A stretch of 64,000 nucleotides of DNA from Paenibacillus sp. URB8-2 (GTDB taxonomy: Bacteria > Bacillota > Bacilli > Paenibacillales > Paenibacillaceae): contig NZ_AP023239.1 of the NCBI RefSeq assembly GCF_013393385.1, positions 3,038,001 to 3,102,000 of the forward strand, read 5' to 3'. Made by a program: the position numbers and the translations under genes. Positions 16,219 through 25,182 of this stretch are shown here, piece after piece. The notes under the pieces were generated by a model that saw only the letters and a program-made list of their open reading frames with translations, was not told the origin of the DNA and did no database searches. Every line of letters begins with the position of its first letter. Position 1 is the first letter of the stretch.

Positions 16219-17415
16219 TTAACCCATCGACCTTTCTTTATGCGCAAACAAACGGGATGGAGACAGCAGATAAACCAGACTGATCACCCCGAACATACAC
16301 GCGCTGACCTGAAAAGGCAGAAGCTCATTACCTGCGCTTGCCAGCCAGCTTCCGATCAGTGGACCGATGACTACCCCCAAACCTTCAATGGAGAACAGCA
16401 GCCCCCAGCTTGTTCCAACGGAATCTTCAGGAATATAGCAAGCCATTAATGCGTTCCATGAAGGCAATAACGCTGCATACGCACACCCTAACAGAACCGA
16501 GAACCCCATTGCGCCGGCGAAAGAGCTGATCGAAGTTAGTCCGAATAATGCCGCTGCAAAAATACCGAACCCCAATACCAGGAACCATCTTCCCCCGGCA
16601 TAATCGAACCATTTGCCCATCGGGACAAGAAGCAGAATTACACCGGCGCCGCCCATCAATAATACGATGGATAGCTGTGTATGCGAGAGGCCCACATGCT
16701 TGACCGCAAAGCTTGTTAAAAAAGGAGCCAGTATTCCACCCGCCGTAGTTTGCAGCACCATGCCGGGCACCAGAAAACCGCCCTTTTTCACTTTGTCCCA
16801 CAAAGCGGCAAACTGCTCATTTACGGTGAGCTCCAAACGCGGCGCCGCCGCGGCATCATCAAGCTTCACCATAGCGGCCAATATCCAGCCGGCGGTAAAA
16901 AACAGGCCAATAATTAAAAGCGAAATGGACAAGCCCCAGCCCATAACCAGATTAAGGGTGACCGGACCGAGTCCCAGACCCGCCATCCAATATGCATATA
17001 AGACCCCTGCCTGCTGCGCCCGGTTCTCTTCTTTGATTTGGCTCATGCAAATGATCCAGATCGGTGAGAAGCCGGCTCCCAAACAAGCTGAAGCGGCAAT
17101 GAGAATCCACGCGTTATGAGTAGTTGCCATGAGCAACAGTCCAATCATGCTGAGGGTGAAGCCGCCGTGAAGCACCTTCCGGTTAGAGAATCTGTCCAGC
17201 AGATAGCCGGTGAAGCCTTTGATCAGGCTGTCGGTCAAATAGTGAACGGATACGGCTATTCCGACGATGGATGAGGAAAGCCCCCAGCCCTCCAGTGCAT
17301 ATGCCGGCAAATAAGCGACCAGAAAGGCCCCTCTTACCCACTCCATGAAAAAGAGAACAACCGCCAGGCGGGTGAAGGATTGCCGAGGCTCTTCTACCGT
17401 ATTAGAGATACCCAT
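16219..17415 (-). CDS. MFS protein, likely glycolipid flippase (LtaA-like)
   Basis: A 398-residue, 12-helix major facilitator protein. Its first helix carries the pattern FFMEWVRGAF, closely resembling the MEFARG segment of Staphylococcus aureus LtaA, whose Glu and Arg are needed for flipping gentiobiosyl-diacylglycerol. The gene overlaps the end of the UgtP-like glycosyltransferase by 14 bases, the same order as ypfP-ltaA in S. aureus. I infer that it moves the glycolipid anchor of lipoteichoic acid to the outer leaflet; an LTA-synthase-family gene lies elsewhere in the window (33135-34970). A drug-exporter role cannot be excluded from sequence alone. Confidence 0.7.
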   Translation of the reverse strand: MGISNTVEEPRQSFTRLAVVLFFMEWVRGAFLVAYLPAYALEGWGLSSSIVGIAVSVHYLTDSLIKGFTGYLLDRFSNRKVLHGGFTLSMIGLLLMATTHNAWILIAASACLGAGFSPIWIICMSQIKEENRAQQAGVLYAYWMAGLGLGPVTLNLVMGWGLSISLLIIGLFFTAGWILAAMVKLDDAAAAPRLELTVNEQFAALWDKVKKGGFLVPGMVLQTTAGGILAPFLTSFAVKHVGLSHTQLSIVLLMGGAGVILLLVPMGKWFDYAGGRWFLVLGFGIFAAALFGLTSISSFAGAMGFSVLLGCAYAALLPSWNALMACYIPEDSVGTSWGLLFSIEGLGVVIGPLIGSWLASAGNELLPFQVSACMFGVISLVYLLSPSRLFAHKERSMG

Positions 17416-18586
17416 GGATGGTCTTCACCTGCCCTTCGACGATCTTGGGCTTCGCTTGCCCGGCAAAGGGTTGCCGCCGCTCCACAGCATTCAAAATCTC
17501 GGAAACGATATGCTCTGCGGACGATTTTCGGGAAAAAGCCTTCATACGCCGTATCCGTTCTCTCCGGTATAACGGTTTCTCCAATTGACGAAGCTGATCG
17601 ATTAACTGTTCCTCATTGTGAGCGGTGTCTATCACTTTTTGCCGGGATAGCCATTCCGCGTTGCCTGCCTCCTGTCCGGGGAGCGGCCGGTATACAATCA
17701 CCGGAAGAGATTGGGCAATCGCCTCGGTAAGCGTAATTCCGCCGGCCTTGGACAGCAGACAAGAGGAAATGCACATAAGTTCCTGCATTTCTTCCGTATA
17801 GCCGAGCAAATGGACACGGCTGTTCTCTTGATAAAGTTCTTCCATAGCCTTTCGCAGCTTATGATTATTTCCGCAGAGCACAATTAAATCGAAATCGGAT
17901 TTTGCGATTACGGTCTCTATTAATTTGCTGGTATGACTCATTACGCCGTAAGCGCCGGCTGCAAGGAGAATATAGCGCCGGTCTCCGCATAATCCGTGCT
18001 TTTTCAGGAGCAGTTCACGATCCTGGTAAGTCTCAAAAGCTTGACGGATTGGAATTCCGCTGACAACGACCGCGTCTTCAGCAATACCTTCCGACAGCAG
18101 GGCCTGCCTCATACCTTCCGTTGCGATAAAGTACTTCATAGTGTGCGGATGGAGCCATCTTCCGTGCAGAACATAATCCGTCATGACGGTGAATATCGGC
18201 ACCCCGCTTACAGTCTCCTCGCCAAGTTCGGCGGCTGCCAAATAAGGAAAGGTATGAATAATGACATCCGGCCGCATATCGTCCAGTATCTTTTGAACCT
18301 TTCGCTTGCCCATGGAATGCAAAAGCCGGCCCAGGGCGCGTCTCGGCTTCATCCCGCTCGTCATCTCGTACAATAATCCATACAGTCCTTGAGCGTATAC
18401 CGCGCTGTTCAAATAGAATTTTCGGGAAAGCTCATTCAGTTTAGGATGGACTTCTGCAAAGAGGTCTACAGTGTGGACCTGATCAATCCCTCTGGATCTG
18501 AAAGAATGTTCAATAGCTTCAGCCACCTTGACATGACCGTCTCCAAACGTGGAGGTCACAATTAGCACTACAGGGTTTGGGTTCAT
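17402..18586 (-). CDS. ugtP: Diacylglycerol glucosyltransferase (UgtP/MGDG synthase-like)
   Basis: A 394-residue GT28-fold enzyme. The N-terminal MGDG-synthase domain starts VLIVTSTFGDGHVKVAEAI (residues 7-25), with the Gly/His loop that binds the lipid acceptor; the C-terminal nucleotide-sugar domain includes GNNHKLRKAMEEL, LSKAGGITLTEAIAQSLPVIVY (acidic/Gly-rich UDP-sugar loop) and PLPGQEAGNAEWL. It transfers glucose from UDP-glucose to diacylglycerol, giving mono- and diglucosyl-diacylglycerol at the inner membrane surface for membrane lipid and LTA anchors. ATG at 18586 follows aaggagc. The LtaA-like gene overlaps its 3' end. Confidence 0.87.
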   Translation of the reverse strand: MNPNPVVLIVTSTFGDGHVKVAEAIEHSFRSRGIDQVHTVDLFAEVHPKLNELSRKFYLNSAVYAQGLYGLLYEMTSGMKPRRALGRLLHSMGKRKVQKILDDMRPDVIIHTFPYLAAAELGEETVSGVPIFTVMTDYVLHGRWLHPHTMKYFIATEGMRQALLSEGIAEDAVVVSGIPIRQAFETYQDRELLLKKHGLCGDRRYILLAAGAYGVMSHTSKLIETVIAKSDFDLIVLCGNNHKLRKAMEELYQENSRVHLLGYTEEMQELMCISSCLLSKAGGITLTEAIAQSLPVIVYRPLPGQEAGNAEWLSRQKVIDTAHNEEQLIDQLRQLEKPLYRRERIRRMKAFSRKSSAEHIVSEILNAVERRQPFAGQAKPKIVEGQVKTIHGYL

Positions 18587-18816
18587 AAGAAAGCTCCTTT
18601 TCTATCTTGGCTCTCTCTAACTCTAACCCTCAATCGTAAAAAGAACGTAAAGGGATTCTTAATGGAATATTAACTTCCGAAAAATAACCGTAATTGACTC
18701 CTCTTCACGAACCAGAATATTAACGGTCATGACTGATGATCAGACACTGATTGCATCGGCAGCTCTTATCTTAAAAGCGATTGGCAGGTAACCCTATTCC
18801 GAGGTGACTGTCTCAA
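18587..18816 (-). other. Intergenic region upstream of the glycosyltransferase
   Basis: 230 bases between the 5' end of the glycosyltransferase gene and the 3' end of the acetyltransferase gene, both on the minus strand. I see AT-rich promoter-like DNA and short inverted repeats (attaacg...cggt) but no protein or RNA family I recognise. Confidence 0.4.
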
Positions 18817-19332
18817 TTAAGATACAACATCAAAAGCTGGGGGATACTTCACGGTTCCGGTAATATGGTCAAGTGATCCATTTTTCAGTTCATGAACCAT
18901 AAATACTTCATCCGGTACTTGAAACGGTGGCTTGATTCCTTTGGTCTTAGAAGGAATAAACCCGAACCTGGAATAAAAATTCGGGTGTCCCAACACGACA
19001 ACATGTTTAAACCCTAATTCTTTGCATTTTTTTAAACCTTCTTTTACCAAAGCAGAGCCTATGCCCTGATTCTGGAACTCAGGTTTGACTGATAAAGGTG
19101 CGAGTCCTAACGTCGGCACGAGTCCGCTATCTGTTTCAATGGAAATGATACTGAACAATATATGACCGATTACTTCGTTTGAAATGGCAACCAGCGACAA
19201 CTCCGGAACAAAAAACTCCGAGACCCGGATTGCTTCTACCAGTTTGGCCTCTTCCTCTCCCTTGAAAGCAAGGTTATTCACCTCACTAATTTCAAGAATA
19301 TCTTCTTTTTGTTCCGGCCGAATGATAAACAA
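18817..19332 (-). CDS. GNAT-family N-acetyltransferase
   Basis: A 171-residue acetyltransferase. The fold shows the acetyl-CoA binding motif A (LSVKPEFQNQGIGSALVKEGL, Q/R-x2-G-x-G/A pattern) and the YhbS-like segment VVLGHPNFYSRFGFIPSK. The TTG at 19332 is taken as start because the minus strand has gaggaggggg six bases upstream; an ATG at 19374 would add 14 residues but has no ribosome site. The gene stands alone on the minus strand. The substrate is unknown; members of this branch act on small amines or protein N termini. Confidence 0.82.
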   Translation of the reverse strand: MFIIRPEQKEDILEISEVNNLAFKGEEEAKLVEAIRVSEFFVPELSLVAISNEVIGHILFSIISIETDSGLVPTLGLAPLSVKPEFQNQGIGSALVKEGLKKCKELGFKHVVVLGHPNFYSRFGFIPSKTKGIKPPFQVPDEVFMVHELKNGSLDHITGTVKYPPAFDVVS

Positions 19333-19498
19333 TGGATACCCCCTCCTCTGTTCAACGGATTTCTTCAAGCTCATCTAAATGATTGTACGAAATATATGTC
19401 TGCTTGTTGTTTCCATTAGAAGCTTCTTCACACATTCCACATAATTTTTTTATACAATGGCCTCGAAGTTAACTTATTTATTGGGGGAGTATCAAACA

Positions 19499-19984
19499 AT
19501 GAGCATGACGCACTACATGTCCCTGCTTGCGGACAATCAGCCATGGAATTTGATTCTATTCATGGCCATTCCCGTGATCTTTGCCGAGACGATCACTGTA
19601 ACCGAATTCTTTATCCTCTTCAACAAAACGACGCAAGGCGGTCTCAGAAGCTTTAACCGCATCTGCAGCATCCTGGCCGGGTTGTATTTCACAGGAATCT
19701 TTATATACTTGTTCCCCACCGCGTTCATCCCTTTAACCGTAAACGGAGAATGGCATACTTGGGTGGACGTTGTCGCTGTTGGATTTTACTTGAGCGGTGT
19801 GCTCTTCTTATTGCCTCTCGCCCTTCTTGATCTTGGTATAATCGCCCGCAATCGTTCCGCAGAAGGAAAATTGAAGCTTCACTTTATACTCGTCAGCGGA
19901 TTTCTCATTGTAGCTCACGTTGCTATGATATTCGGGATGATTAACCCGGAAATCATCGGGGGAATGGCCGGAATGAATCATTAA
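19499..19984 (+). CDS. Small polytopic membrane protein, permease-like
   Basis: 161 residues with four predicted transmembrane helices. A conserved-looking N terminus, MSMTHYMSLLADNQPWNLILFMAI, is followed by a helix containing Glu and Thr (VIFAETITVTEFFILF). It resembles a family of short uncharacterised permease-like proteins in Firmicutes; I do not know a function. The ATG at 19499 has gggggag nine bases upstream; an upstream in-frame ATG at 19457 lacks a ribosome site. It ends in His (GMAGMNH). It is monocistronic, with a strong terminator. Confidence 0.65.
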   Translation: MSMTHYMSLLADNQPWNLILFMAIPVIFAETITVTEFFILFNKTTQGGLRSFNRICSILAGLYFTGIFIYLFPTAFIPLTVNGEWHTWVDVVAVGFYLSGVLFLLPLALLDLGIIARNRSAEGKLKLHFILVSGFLIVAHVAMIFGMINPEIIGGMAGMNH

Positions 19985-19994
19985 TTAGGGAAAT

Positions 19995-20037
19995 AAAAAT
20001 AAGACTTCGGAGTTCGGCTCCGAAGTCTTATTTTTAT
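19995..20037 (+). terminator. Strong terminator, possibly bidirectional
   Basis: A 17-bp stem (aaaaataagacttcgga/tccgaagtcttattttt) with a 7-base loop and flanking A and T runs. Confidence 0.93.
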
Positions 20038-20171
20038 TCTTGGGCGTTTATGATTAATAAAAAAAAGAACATGCACATGTTGTTTGCCTATGAAAAAGAT
20101 AAGTCTATTCTTTTTTGGGAATTTCCGCTATATTTGTTGAGCTGTAATTAAACGTTGACGGAGGTGCTGAA

Positions 20172-21161
20172 TTGGGCAACCCTATTATAACTCTGGAAGG
20201 GATCGGCAAAACATTCAAAGTAGCAAAACGGGCCGCTGGTGTAAGGCAGGCGGCCAAAGCTCTATTTTACCGGAAGCATACTTTCGTGGAGGCGCTCAAA
20301 GACATCTCTTTCACGATCCGCGAGGGCGAAATCGCCGGGTACATCGGGCCAAACGGGGCAGGCAAATCGACGACGATCAAGGTGATGTGCGGTATTCTGG
20401 TTCCGGACGAGGGTGACTGCAAAGTAATGGGCTACACCCCATGGAAAAGCCGGACCGCCTACGTCGGCAACATCGGCGTCGTCTTCGGACAACGCTCCCA
20501 GCTCTGGTGGGATGTTCCCGTGATCGATTCCTTTGAGCTGCTGCGGGATATTTATAAGGTGCCGGACACCCGTTACCGCAAAAATCTCTCCATGCTCACG
20601 GAAACTCTGGCGCTGGCCGACTTGATCCACGTCCCGGTCCGGCAGCTCAGCTTGGGACAGCGCATGCGCTGCGAGATCGCGGCCTCGCTCCTGCACGATC
20701 CCCGCATTCTTTTTCTGGATGAACCGACCATCGGCCTGGACGCCGCCAGCAAAATTGCTGTCCGGCAGTTCATCAAGACCATTCACAAGGAAAAGGGCAT
20801 TACCGTCATTCTCACTACCCACGACATGAACGACATTGAAGCGCTTGCGGAGCGAATTTTGATGATTGGAAAGGGCTCCCTCCTGTACGACGGCTCCTTG
20901 GACGAGCTGCGCCGAAGGTTCGGCAGCAGCCGGACCCTTACCGTCGATTACCGGGACTGCCTGCGTCCCGTCGACATTCCCGGTGCCGTGCGCCATTCCT
21001 GGTCGCCGCATCAGGCTGTTTACACCTTCGACAGCACACAGATCAGCCTTACGGGCGTCATTTCCCAATTATCCGAACAGGCTGACATTCTCGATGTGGC
21101 AGTGGATTCCAAATCGGTGGACGAGCTGATTTTGCAGCTGTACAAGGAGCATCAGATATGA
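20172..21161 (+). CDS. ABC-2 type exporter, ATP-binding protein
   Basis: A 329-residue ATPase with Walker A GPNGAGKST (residues about 59-67), Q-loop region VFGQRSQLWWD, signature LSLGQRMRCE, Walker B ILFLDEPTIGLD and H-loop TTHDMND, plus a C-terminal extension of about 90 residues. The start is TTG at 20172, seven bases after ggaggt. The two following permease genes overlap or adjoin it, making one exporter of the COG4586/4587/3694 type. The substrate is unknown; relatives have been linked to drug or viologen export. Confidence 0.9.
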   Translation: MGNPIITLEGIGKTFKVAKRAAGVRQAAKALFYRKHTFVEALKDISFTIREGEIAGYIGPNGAGKSTTIKVMCGILVPDEGDCKVMGYTPWKSRTAYVGNIGVVFGQRSQLWWDVPVIDSFELLRDIYKVPDTRYRKNLSMLTETLALADLIHVPVRQLSLGQRMRCEIAASLLHDPRILFLDEPTIGLDAASKIAVRQFIKTIHKEKGITVILTTHDMNDIEALAERILMIGKGSLLYDGSLDELRRRFGSSRTLTVDYRDCLRPVDIPGAVRHSWSPHQAVYTFDSTQISLTGVISQLSEQADILDVAVDSKSVDELILQLYKEHQI

Positions 21162-21961
21162 AAATGTATCTGTCAGTCGGAAAGCTGCGCTTCGTAACCG
21201 GCCTTCAATACCGCACCGCCGCCTTTGCCGGCATACTCACCCAGTTGTTTTTCGGCTTTGTCTTCATTATGGTTTACGTCGCGTTCTACAACCGCAGCGG
21301 TGCCCAGCCGCCCATGACCTTGCAGGAAGTAATCACATACATTTGGCTCCAGCAGATGTTTCTTAGCCTCATTGCGCTTTATTTCCGCGATCCGGACATC
21401 TTTCAGCTGATCACGGGCGGCAATATCGCTTATGAGCTGTGCCGGCCCTGCGGTCTATATGGCTTCTGGTTCGCAAAGCTTCTGGCGACCCGCGTCTCCA
21501 GCGTCGTGCTTCGCTGCTTCCCGCTTCTGGTGACGGTGCTGCTTCTCCCTAATCCCTACGGGATGAGTCTGCCGCCCAGCATTACGGCTTTTCTGCTCTT
21601 TCTTCTGTCCCTCTTGCTCGGTCTGCTCATAGTCTGCGCGATTTCGCTGCTAATCTACATTTCCGTCTTCTGGACGATGTCGCCCACCGGGTCTACCCTC
21701 ATGGTAGCGACGGCGGGAGAGTTTTTGGCCGGGATGATTCTGCCGATTCCCTTGATGCCGATTTGGATGCAAAAGCTCGCAAATAGTCTGCCTTTCCGTT
21801 GGACGGTGGATTTTCCCTTCCGGGTTTATACGGGCCATATTGCAGCGGCAGAAGCATTGGAGGGCCTTATGATTCAGCTATTCTGGCTGGCGCTGCTGAC
21901 CGGGCTCGGTCTGCTGCTTATAAACCGGGCGCTTCGGCGAGTCGTTGTGCAAGGAGGATAA
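21158..21961 (+). CDS. ABC-2 type exporter, permease subunit 1
   Basis: A 267-residue membrane protein with six hydrophobic segments, starting at an ATG that overlaps the ATPase stop by four bases (ATGA). The pattern FRDPDIFQLITGGNIAYELCRP is typical of the COG4587-type permease paired with a COG4586 ATPase. It forms half of the membrane channel with the next gene. Confidence 0.85.
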   Translation: MKMYLSVGKLRFVTGLQYRTAAFAGILTQLFFGFVFIMVYVAFYNRSGAQPPMTLQEVITYIWLQQMFLSLIALYFRDPDIFQLITGGNIAYELCRPCGLYGFWFAKLLATRVSSVVLRCFPLLVTVLLLPNPYGMSLPPSITAFLLFLLSLLLGLLIVCAISLLIYISVFWTMSPTGSTLMVATAGEFLAGMILPIPLMPIWMQKLANSLPFRWTVDFPFRVYTGHIAAAEALEGLMIQLFWLALLTGLGLLLINRALRRVVVQGG

Positions 21962-21965
21962 CAAG

Positions 21966-22748
21966 ATGCATCTCTATTTCAAGTATCTGTCGATTTTGTT
22001 TCGCTCTCAGATGCAGTACCGGACGTCCTTCTGGCTGCTCACCTTCGGGCAATTTTTCATCCCCTTTTCGGTCTTTGCCGGGCTGTATTTCATGTTCTCC
22101 AGGTTTGGGGAGCTTCAGGGCTGGAGCTTCTTTGAGACGGCGCTCTGTTTCGGCGTCATTCACATGGCGTTCTCTCTCAGCGAATGTTTTGTCCGCGGGT
22201 TCGACGTCTTCTCTTCCCTCGTGGTAAGCGGAGAATTTGACCGCCTTCTGGTACGTCCCCGGAGTACAATTGTTCAGGTTCTGGGCAGTAAATTCGAGTT
22301 CACCCGATTCGGCCGTCTGGTGCAAAGCGCTGTCGTGCTGGGCTGGGCTCTCTGGAACCTCCCGATTGCCTGGACGCCTCTTAAGGTGCTGACCCTGCTG
22401 ATGATGGTCGCGGGAGGCATTCTGATTTTTGCAGGAATATTTATCCTGAATGCCACTCTTTGCTTCTGGACGGTTCAGGGGCTGGAGGTGGGGAATCTGC
22501 TGACCGACGGCGGGCGGGAGATGGCGCAGTATCCGCTAAATATCTATCATAAGCGGGTCACGCTCTTTTTCACCTTCATTATACCGTTTGGCTGCGTGAG
22601 CTATCTTCCCTTGCTCTTTCTCCTGAACCGGACTCAGGGACAAGGGCTACTGTACGCTCTGCTGCCTCTGGCCGCCATCTTATTCCTTCTTCCCTGCCTG
22701 GCTGTGTGGCAATTCGGCGTCCGACATTATCGCTCCACGGGGTCCTAA
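21966..22748 (+). CDS. ABC-2 type exporter, permease subunit 2
   Basis: A 260-residue membrane protein with about six helices. It starts at the ATG at 21966 behind caaggaggataacaag, four bases after the stop of subunit 1. The segment VVSGEFDRLLVRPRS is typical of the COG3694-type partner permease, and it parallels the ITGGNIAYELCRP segment of subunit 1, showing the two are distant paralogues. It is the last gene of the unit. Confidence 0.85.
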   Translation: MHLYFKYLSILFRSQMQYRTSFWLLTFGQFFIPFSVFAGLYFMFSRFGELQGWSFFETALCFGVIHMAFSLSECFVRGFDVFSSLVVSGEFDRLLVRPRSTIVQVLGSKFEFTRFGRLVQSAVVLGWALWNLPIAWTPLKVLTLLMMVAGGILIFAGIFILNATLCFWTVQGLEVGNLLTDGGREMAQYPLNIYHKRVTLFFTFIIPFGCVSYLPLLFLLNRTQGQGLLYALLPLAAILFLLPCLAVWQFGVRHYRSTGS

Positions 22749-22756
22749 AGCAAGCT

Positions 22757-22797
22757 CAGCCCGCATCCTACGGCTATCACCGGGAATGCGGGCTGAT
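22757..22797 (+). terminator. Bidirectional hairpin between convergent genes
   Basis: cagcccgcat (22757-22766) pairs perfectly with atgcgggctg (22786-22795). It lies between the convergent exporter and lipoprotein genes. T runs are poor on both sides, so efficiency is uncertain. Confidence 0.55.
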
Positions 22798-22800
22798 GTT

Positions 22801-24417
22801 CTATCTGTCGCCCGCAATCCGCAGGATCCAGTTCTTCAGATCAACGATTCTGGGTGACTTCGGCTGCAAATCCGTTCCGGTTACAATAAGCGGGACGACG
22901 GAATCTACCTCATGCAGCGAACCGTGCGCTCCTCCTCCTGGGTGGGTGGGAGAGCTTTCGCCGGCCAGCTCGTATCCCGGTTTCACCGTGACAACGATAT
23001 ATTGTCCTTCGTGTGAATGGAGTGCTCCATACAATCGGGCGAGCACGTCCGGGTATTGTCCGTATTTGATCCGATGTCCACGGAGCGAAATGTCCGCGAG
23101 ACCGGCATCGCCGGAGAGCGACCACTTTTGGCCGTATTCATCTGAATAAGGTCCTCCCGGGCGATAGGATAATACCTTTTCGCCTTTTCCTCCGCCCGTA
23201 AGCGCAATCGAATGATCCCGCTTAACCGCTATGATGTCGAGCTTGTCATCGGTTTGCAAACCTTTTACGATCCCGGAAAGCTTTAGACCGGGCGATATGG
23301 CGTAAATATAGGCCATCCGTTCGTTGGCGGCGATGACGATTTGGTCCTCTTGTCCGACAGGCTGGTCGAGCTTGGCAATTCGATACCCGTTTAGAAGAGG
23401 GCGCAGATCTACTTTGAAGTCTTCCCTAGTTTCCAACACATCGCTTTGAGCGCTGTCTCCCAGAATAATCCAGGTGGTTGTTTTTACCGCCTCCTCCCAT
23501 GATCCGTACGCATCCAGTACGTCTCGCAGCGCCCGGTCGGCCCTTTCGATTCCTTTAGTCGCCATGGAGCCTTTTCGGTGATGAACGCTGTCGTTTCCCG
23601 GAAAATACCCAATCGTTACGTCCGGAAGCTTCCTGTTCTCTACGAGATAAGCAATGTCCCGGGCTGTGAATTTGTCGTTCATCCCATATTTTTCCCAAAG
23701 AGCCGTATGGTTGGCATTTCGCGGGTCCAGATGAGCGAACGCCGCAAGCGAAAACAGCTCCGGAGCGGTAATTTTATAATGATCCGGCAGCCGTGTGGTG
23801 TTCGCCATCGATGGGGGCACCCGCAGCTCCCGTTCCGTTTTCCCTCTGAAAATGACTGTGTTGATTGAAGCCGAATGTTTGCCCGATTCAGCCAGTTCCT
23901 CATGAATGGTCTTCACTTTCTTGCTTAATTGAACCTGATTCATTTGGTAGACGCTGTCCGTCAATACTTGCAACTGATCAATCTTCAAAGCTTCCTTTGG
24001 GCCATTGCCGTAAAAGATCATCCGTTTCTCCCGGTCGCTGTACCAAACAAGCCCAGGAACATGATGCTTATCCGCGTACTCCCCCGTTAAAAAGGTGCTG
24101 TCAATCGTTACGGACATGGTTGGAAACGAACTGATAACTTTAGGAAAGTACCGTCCATGATCAATCAGATACTTTAAGGCAGGCGCCTTGCCTTGTTTCA
24201 AAGCTTCCTGCAGCGGCTTGTCCATTAAGGAATCGATGATAATGGCAACGACCGGCTTGCCGCTCACTACTTTGGCCTTAAACTCCGGTTCGGACTGAAG
24301 ATCAGCGTTCGCTCCGGGATTCACCCGGCATCCGGCAAGAGACATCGTCAAAGCCAAACCGATGGTCCAAATAACGGTTATTTTTTTGCCTCCCCTTCTT
24401 GCATCCGGTCTTCCCAT
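22801..24417 (-). CDS. Alkaline-phosphatase superfamily lipoprotein (type I phosphodiesterase-like)
   Basis: 538 residues. A lipoprotein signal ends in LTMSLAGC (lipid-modified Cys29), so the enzyme should be anchored outside the membrane. The catalytic domain begins VVAIIIDSLMDKP (metal-binding Asp57), carries the nucleophile region SSFPTMSVTIDSTFLTGEY and later metal ligands in PGNDSVHH, LGDSAQSDV and HPGGGAHGSLHEVDSVVPLIV. This matches type I phosphodiesterase/nucleotide pyrophosphatase proteins of the alkaline phosphatase superfamily, which hydrolyse phosphodiesters. The substrate is not known. It is divergent from the methyltransferase gene, with a 150-base AT-rich gap that should hold both promoters. 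Confidence 0.83.
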   Translation of the reverse strand: MGRPDARRGGKKITVIWTIGLALTMSLAGCRVNPGANADLQSEPEFKAKVVSGKPVVAIIIDSLMDKPLQEALKQGKAPALKYLIDHGRYFPKVISSFPTMSVTIDSTFLTGEYADKHHVPGLVWYSDREKRMIFYGNGPKEALKIDQLQVLTDSVYQMNQVQLSKKVKTIHEELAESGKHSASINTVIFRGKTERELRVPPSMANTTRLPDHYKITAPELFSLAAFAHLDPRNANHTALWEKYGMNDKFTARDIAYLVENRKLPDVTIGYFPGNDSVHHRKGSMATKGIERADRALRDVLDAYGSWEEAVKTTTWIILGDSAQSDVLETREDFKVDLRPLLNGYRIAKLDQPVGQEDQIVIAANERMAYIYAISPGLKLSGIVKGLQTDDKLDIIAVKRDHSIALTGGGKGEKVLSYRPGGPYSDEYGQKWSLSGDAGLADISLRGHRIKYGQYPDVLARLYGALHSHEGQYIVVTVKPGYELAGESSPTHPGGGAHGSLHEVDSVVPLIVTGTDLQPKSPRIVDLKNWILRIAGDR

Positions 24418-24567
24418 ACTTGGCTTTACACCTCATCATTTTTTTCGAATAAATATAAAGGTGTCCCTTTTAGGATGTGATTATGTAAAATTTTATTGAA
24501 TTTTTCCCGGTTTGGAAGGTTAGATTATTGTCATTGACTTCAAAATCAGGAAAGATGGTGGCCGCTT

Positions 24568-25161
24568 TTGAATACTTCGTCTACACCTCAGCTTTACCAC
24601 TGGATCGTTCGTCCGAAATGGTTTACCAAAAAATATATTCATGACCAAATAAAACCCCGATTCGCATTTAACGATAAAATCGTACTTGACTTTGGTTCCG
24701 GTACAGGCGCCAATTGTTCGATGTTTCAACCGGTCCATTATCTCGGTATCGACCCGGATGCGAAGCGGATTCATTACGCGAGACGGTCATACCCGGATTA
24801 CAAGTTTCATGTTCTTGAACATGGCAAGCTTCCTGTAGATAATGAGTCTGTCGATTACATACTCATCGTCGCCGTTTTGCACCATATTTCGTCCGAAGAA
24901 ATTGCCGATTACATGAAGGAATTTAAGCGGATACTGAAACCGGACGGGAACATCATCGTTATGGAACCTTGCATTTGCAAGAAAAAACCGTTGTGCAACT
25001 GGTTTATGAACTTCTATGACGATGGCGAATATATCCGGAGAGAAGAAGAATACATTCAATTGTTTCGGGAGAATGAATTTACTTCGCAGGTAATCAACCG
25101 GTTTCGAAAAGGTTTTTTATATCATGAGCTGTTTTTCACGGCAAACCTCAGATCAACCTGA
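24568..25161 (+). CDS. SAM-dependent class I methyltransferase
   Basis: 197 residues with the Rossmann motifs of class I methyltransferases: motif I VLDFGSGTGANCSMF, an acidic residue at the end of strand 2 (LGIDPDAKRI), VDYILIVAVLHHISSEE (motif II/post-II) and LKPDGNIIVMEPC. It starts with TTG at 24568 after gatggtgg. The stop is 21 bases before the cardiolipin synthase start, which has its own strong ribosome site, so the two are probably co-transcribed; methylation of a lipid or quinone is possible but not shown. Confidence 0.82.
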   Translation: MNTSSTPQLYHWIVRPKWFTKKYIHDQIKPRFAFNDKIVLDFGSGTGANCSMFQPVHYLGIDPDAKRIHYARRSYPDYKFHVLEHGKLPVDNESVDYILIVAVLHHISSEEIADYMKEFKRILKPDGNIIVMEPCICKKKPLCNWFMNFYDDGEYIRREEEYIQLFRENEFTSQVINRFRKGFLYHELFFTANLRST

Positions 25162-25182
25162 CAAGGAGGGGAGGTTGAACAG

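Noticed and set aside
18640..18816. Possible riboswitch or T-box upstream of the glycosyltransferase
   Set aside because: No T-box consensus, no recognised riboswitch core, no convincing terminator/antiterminator pair.
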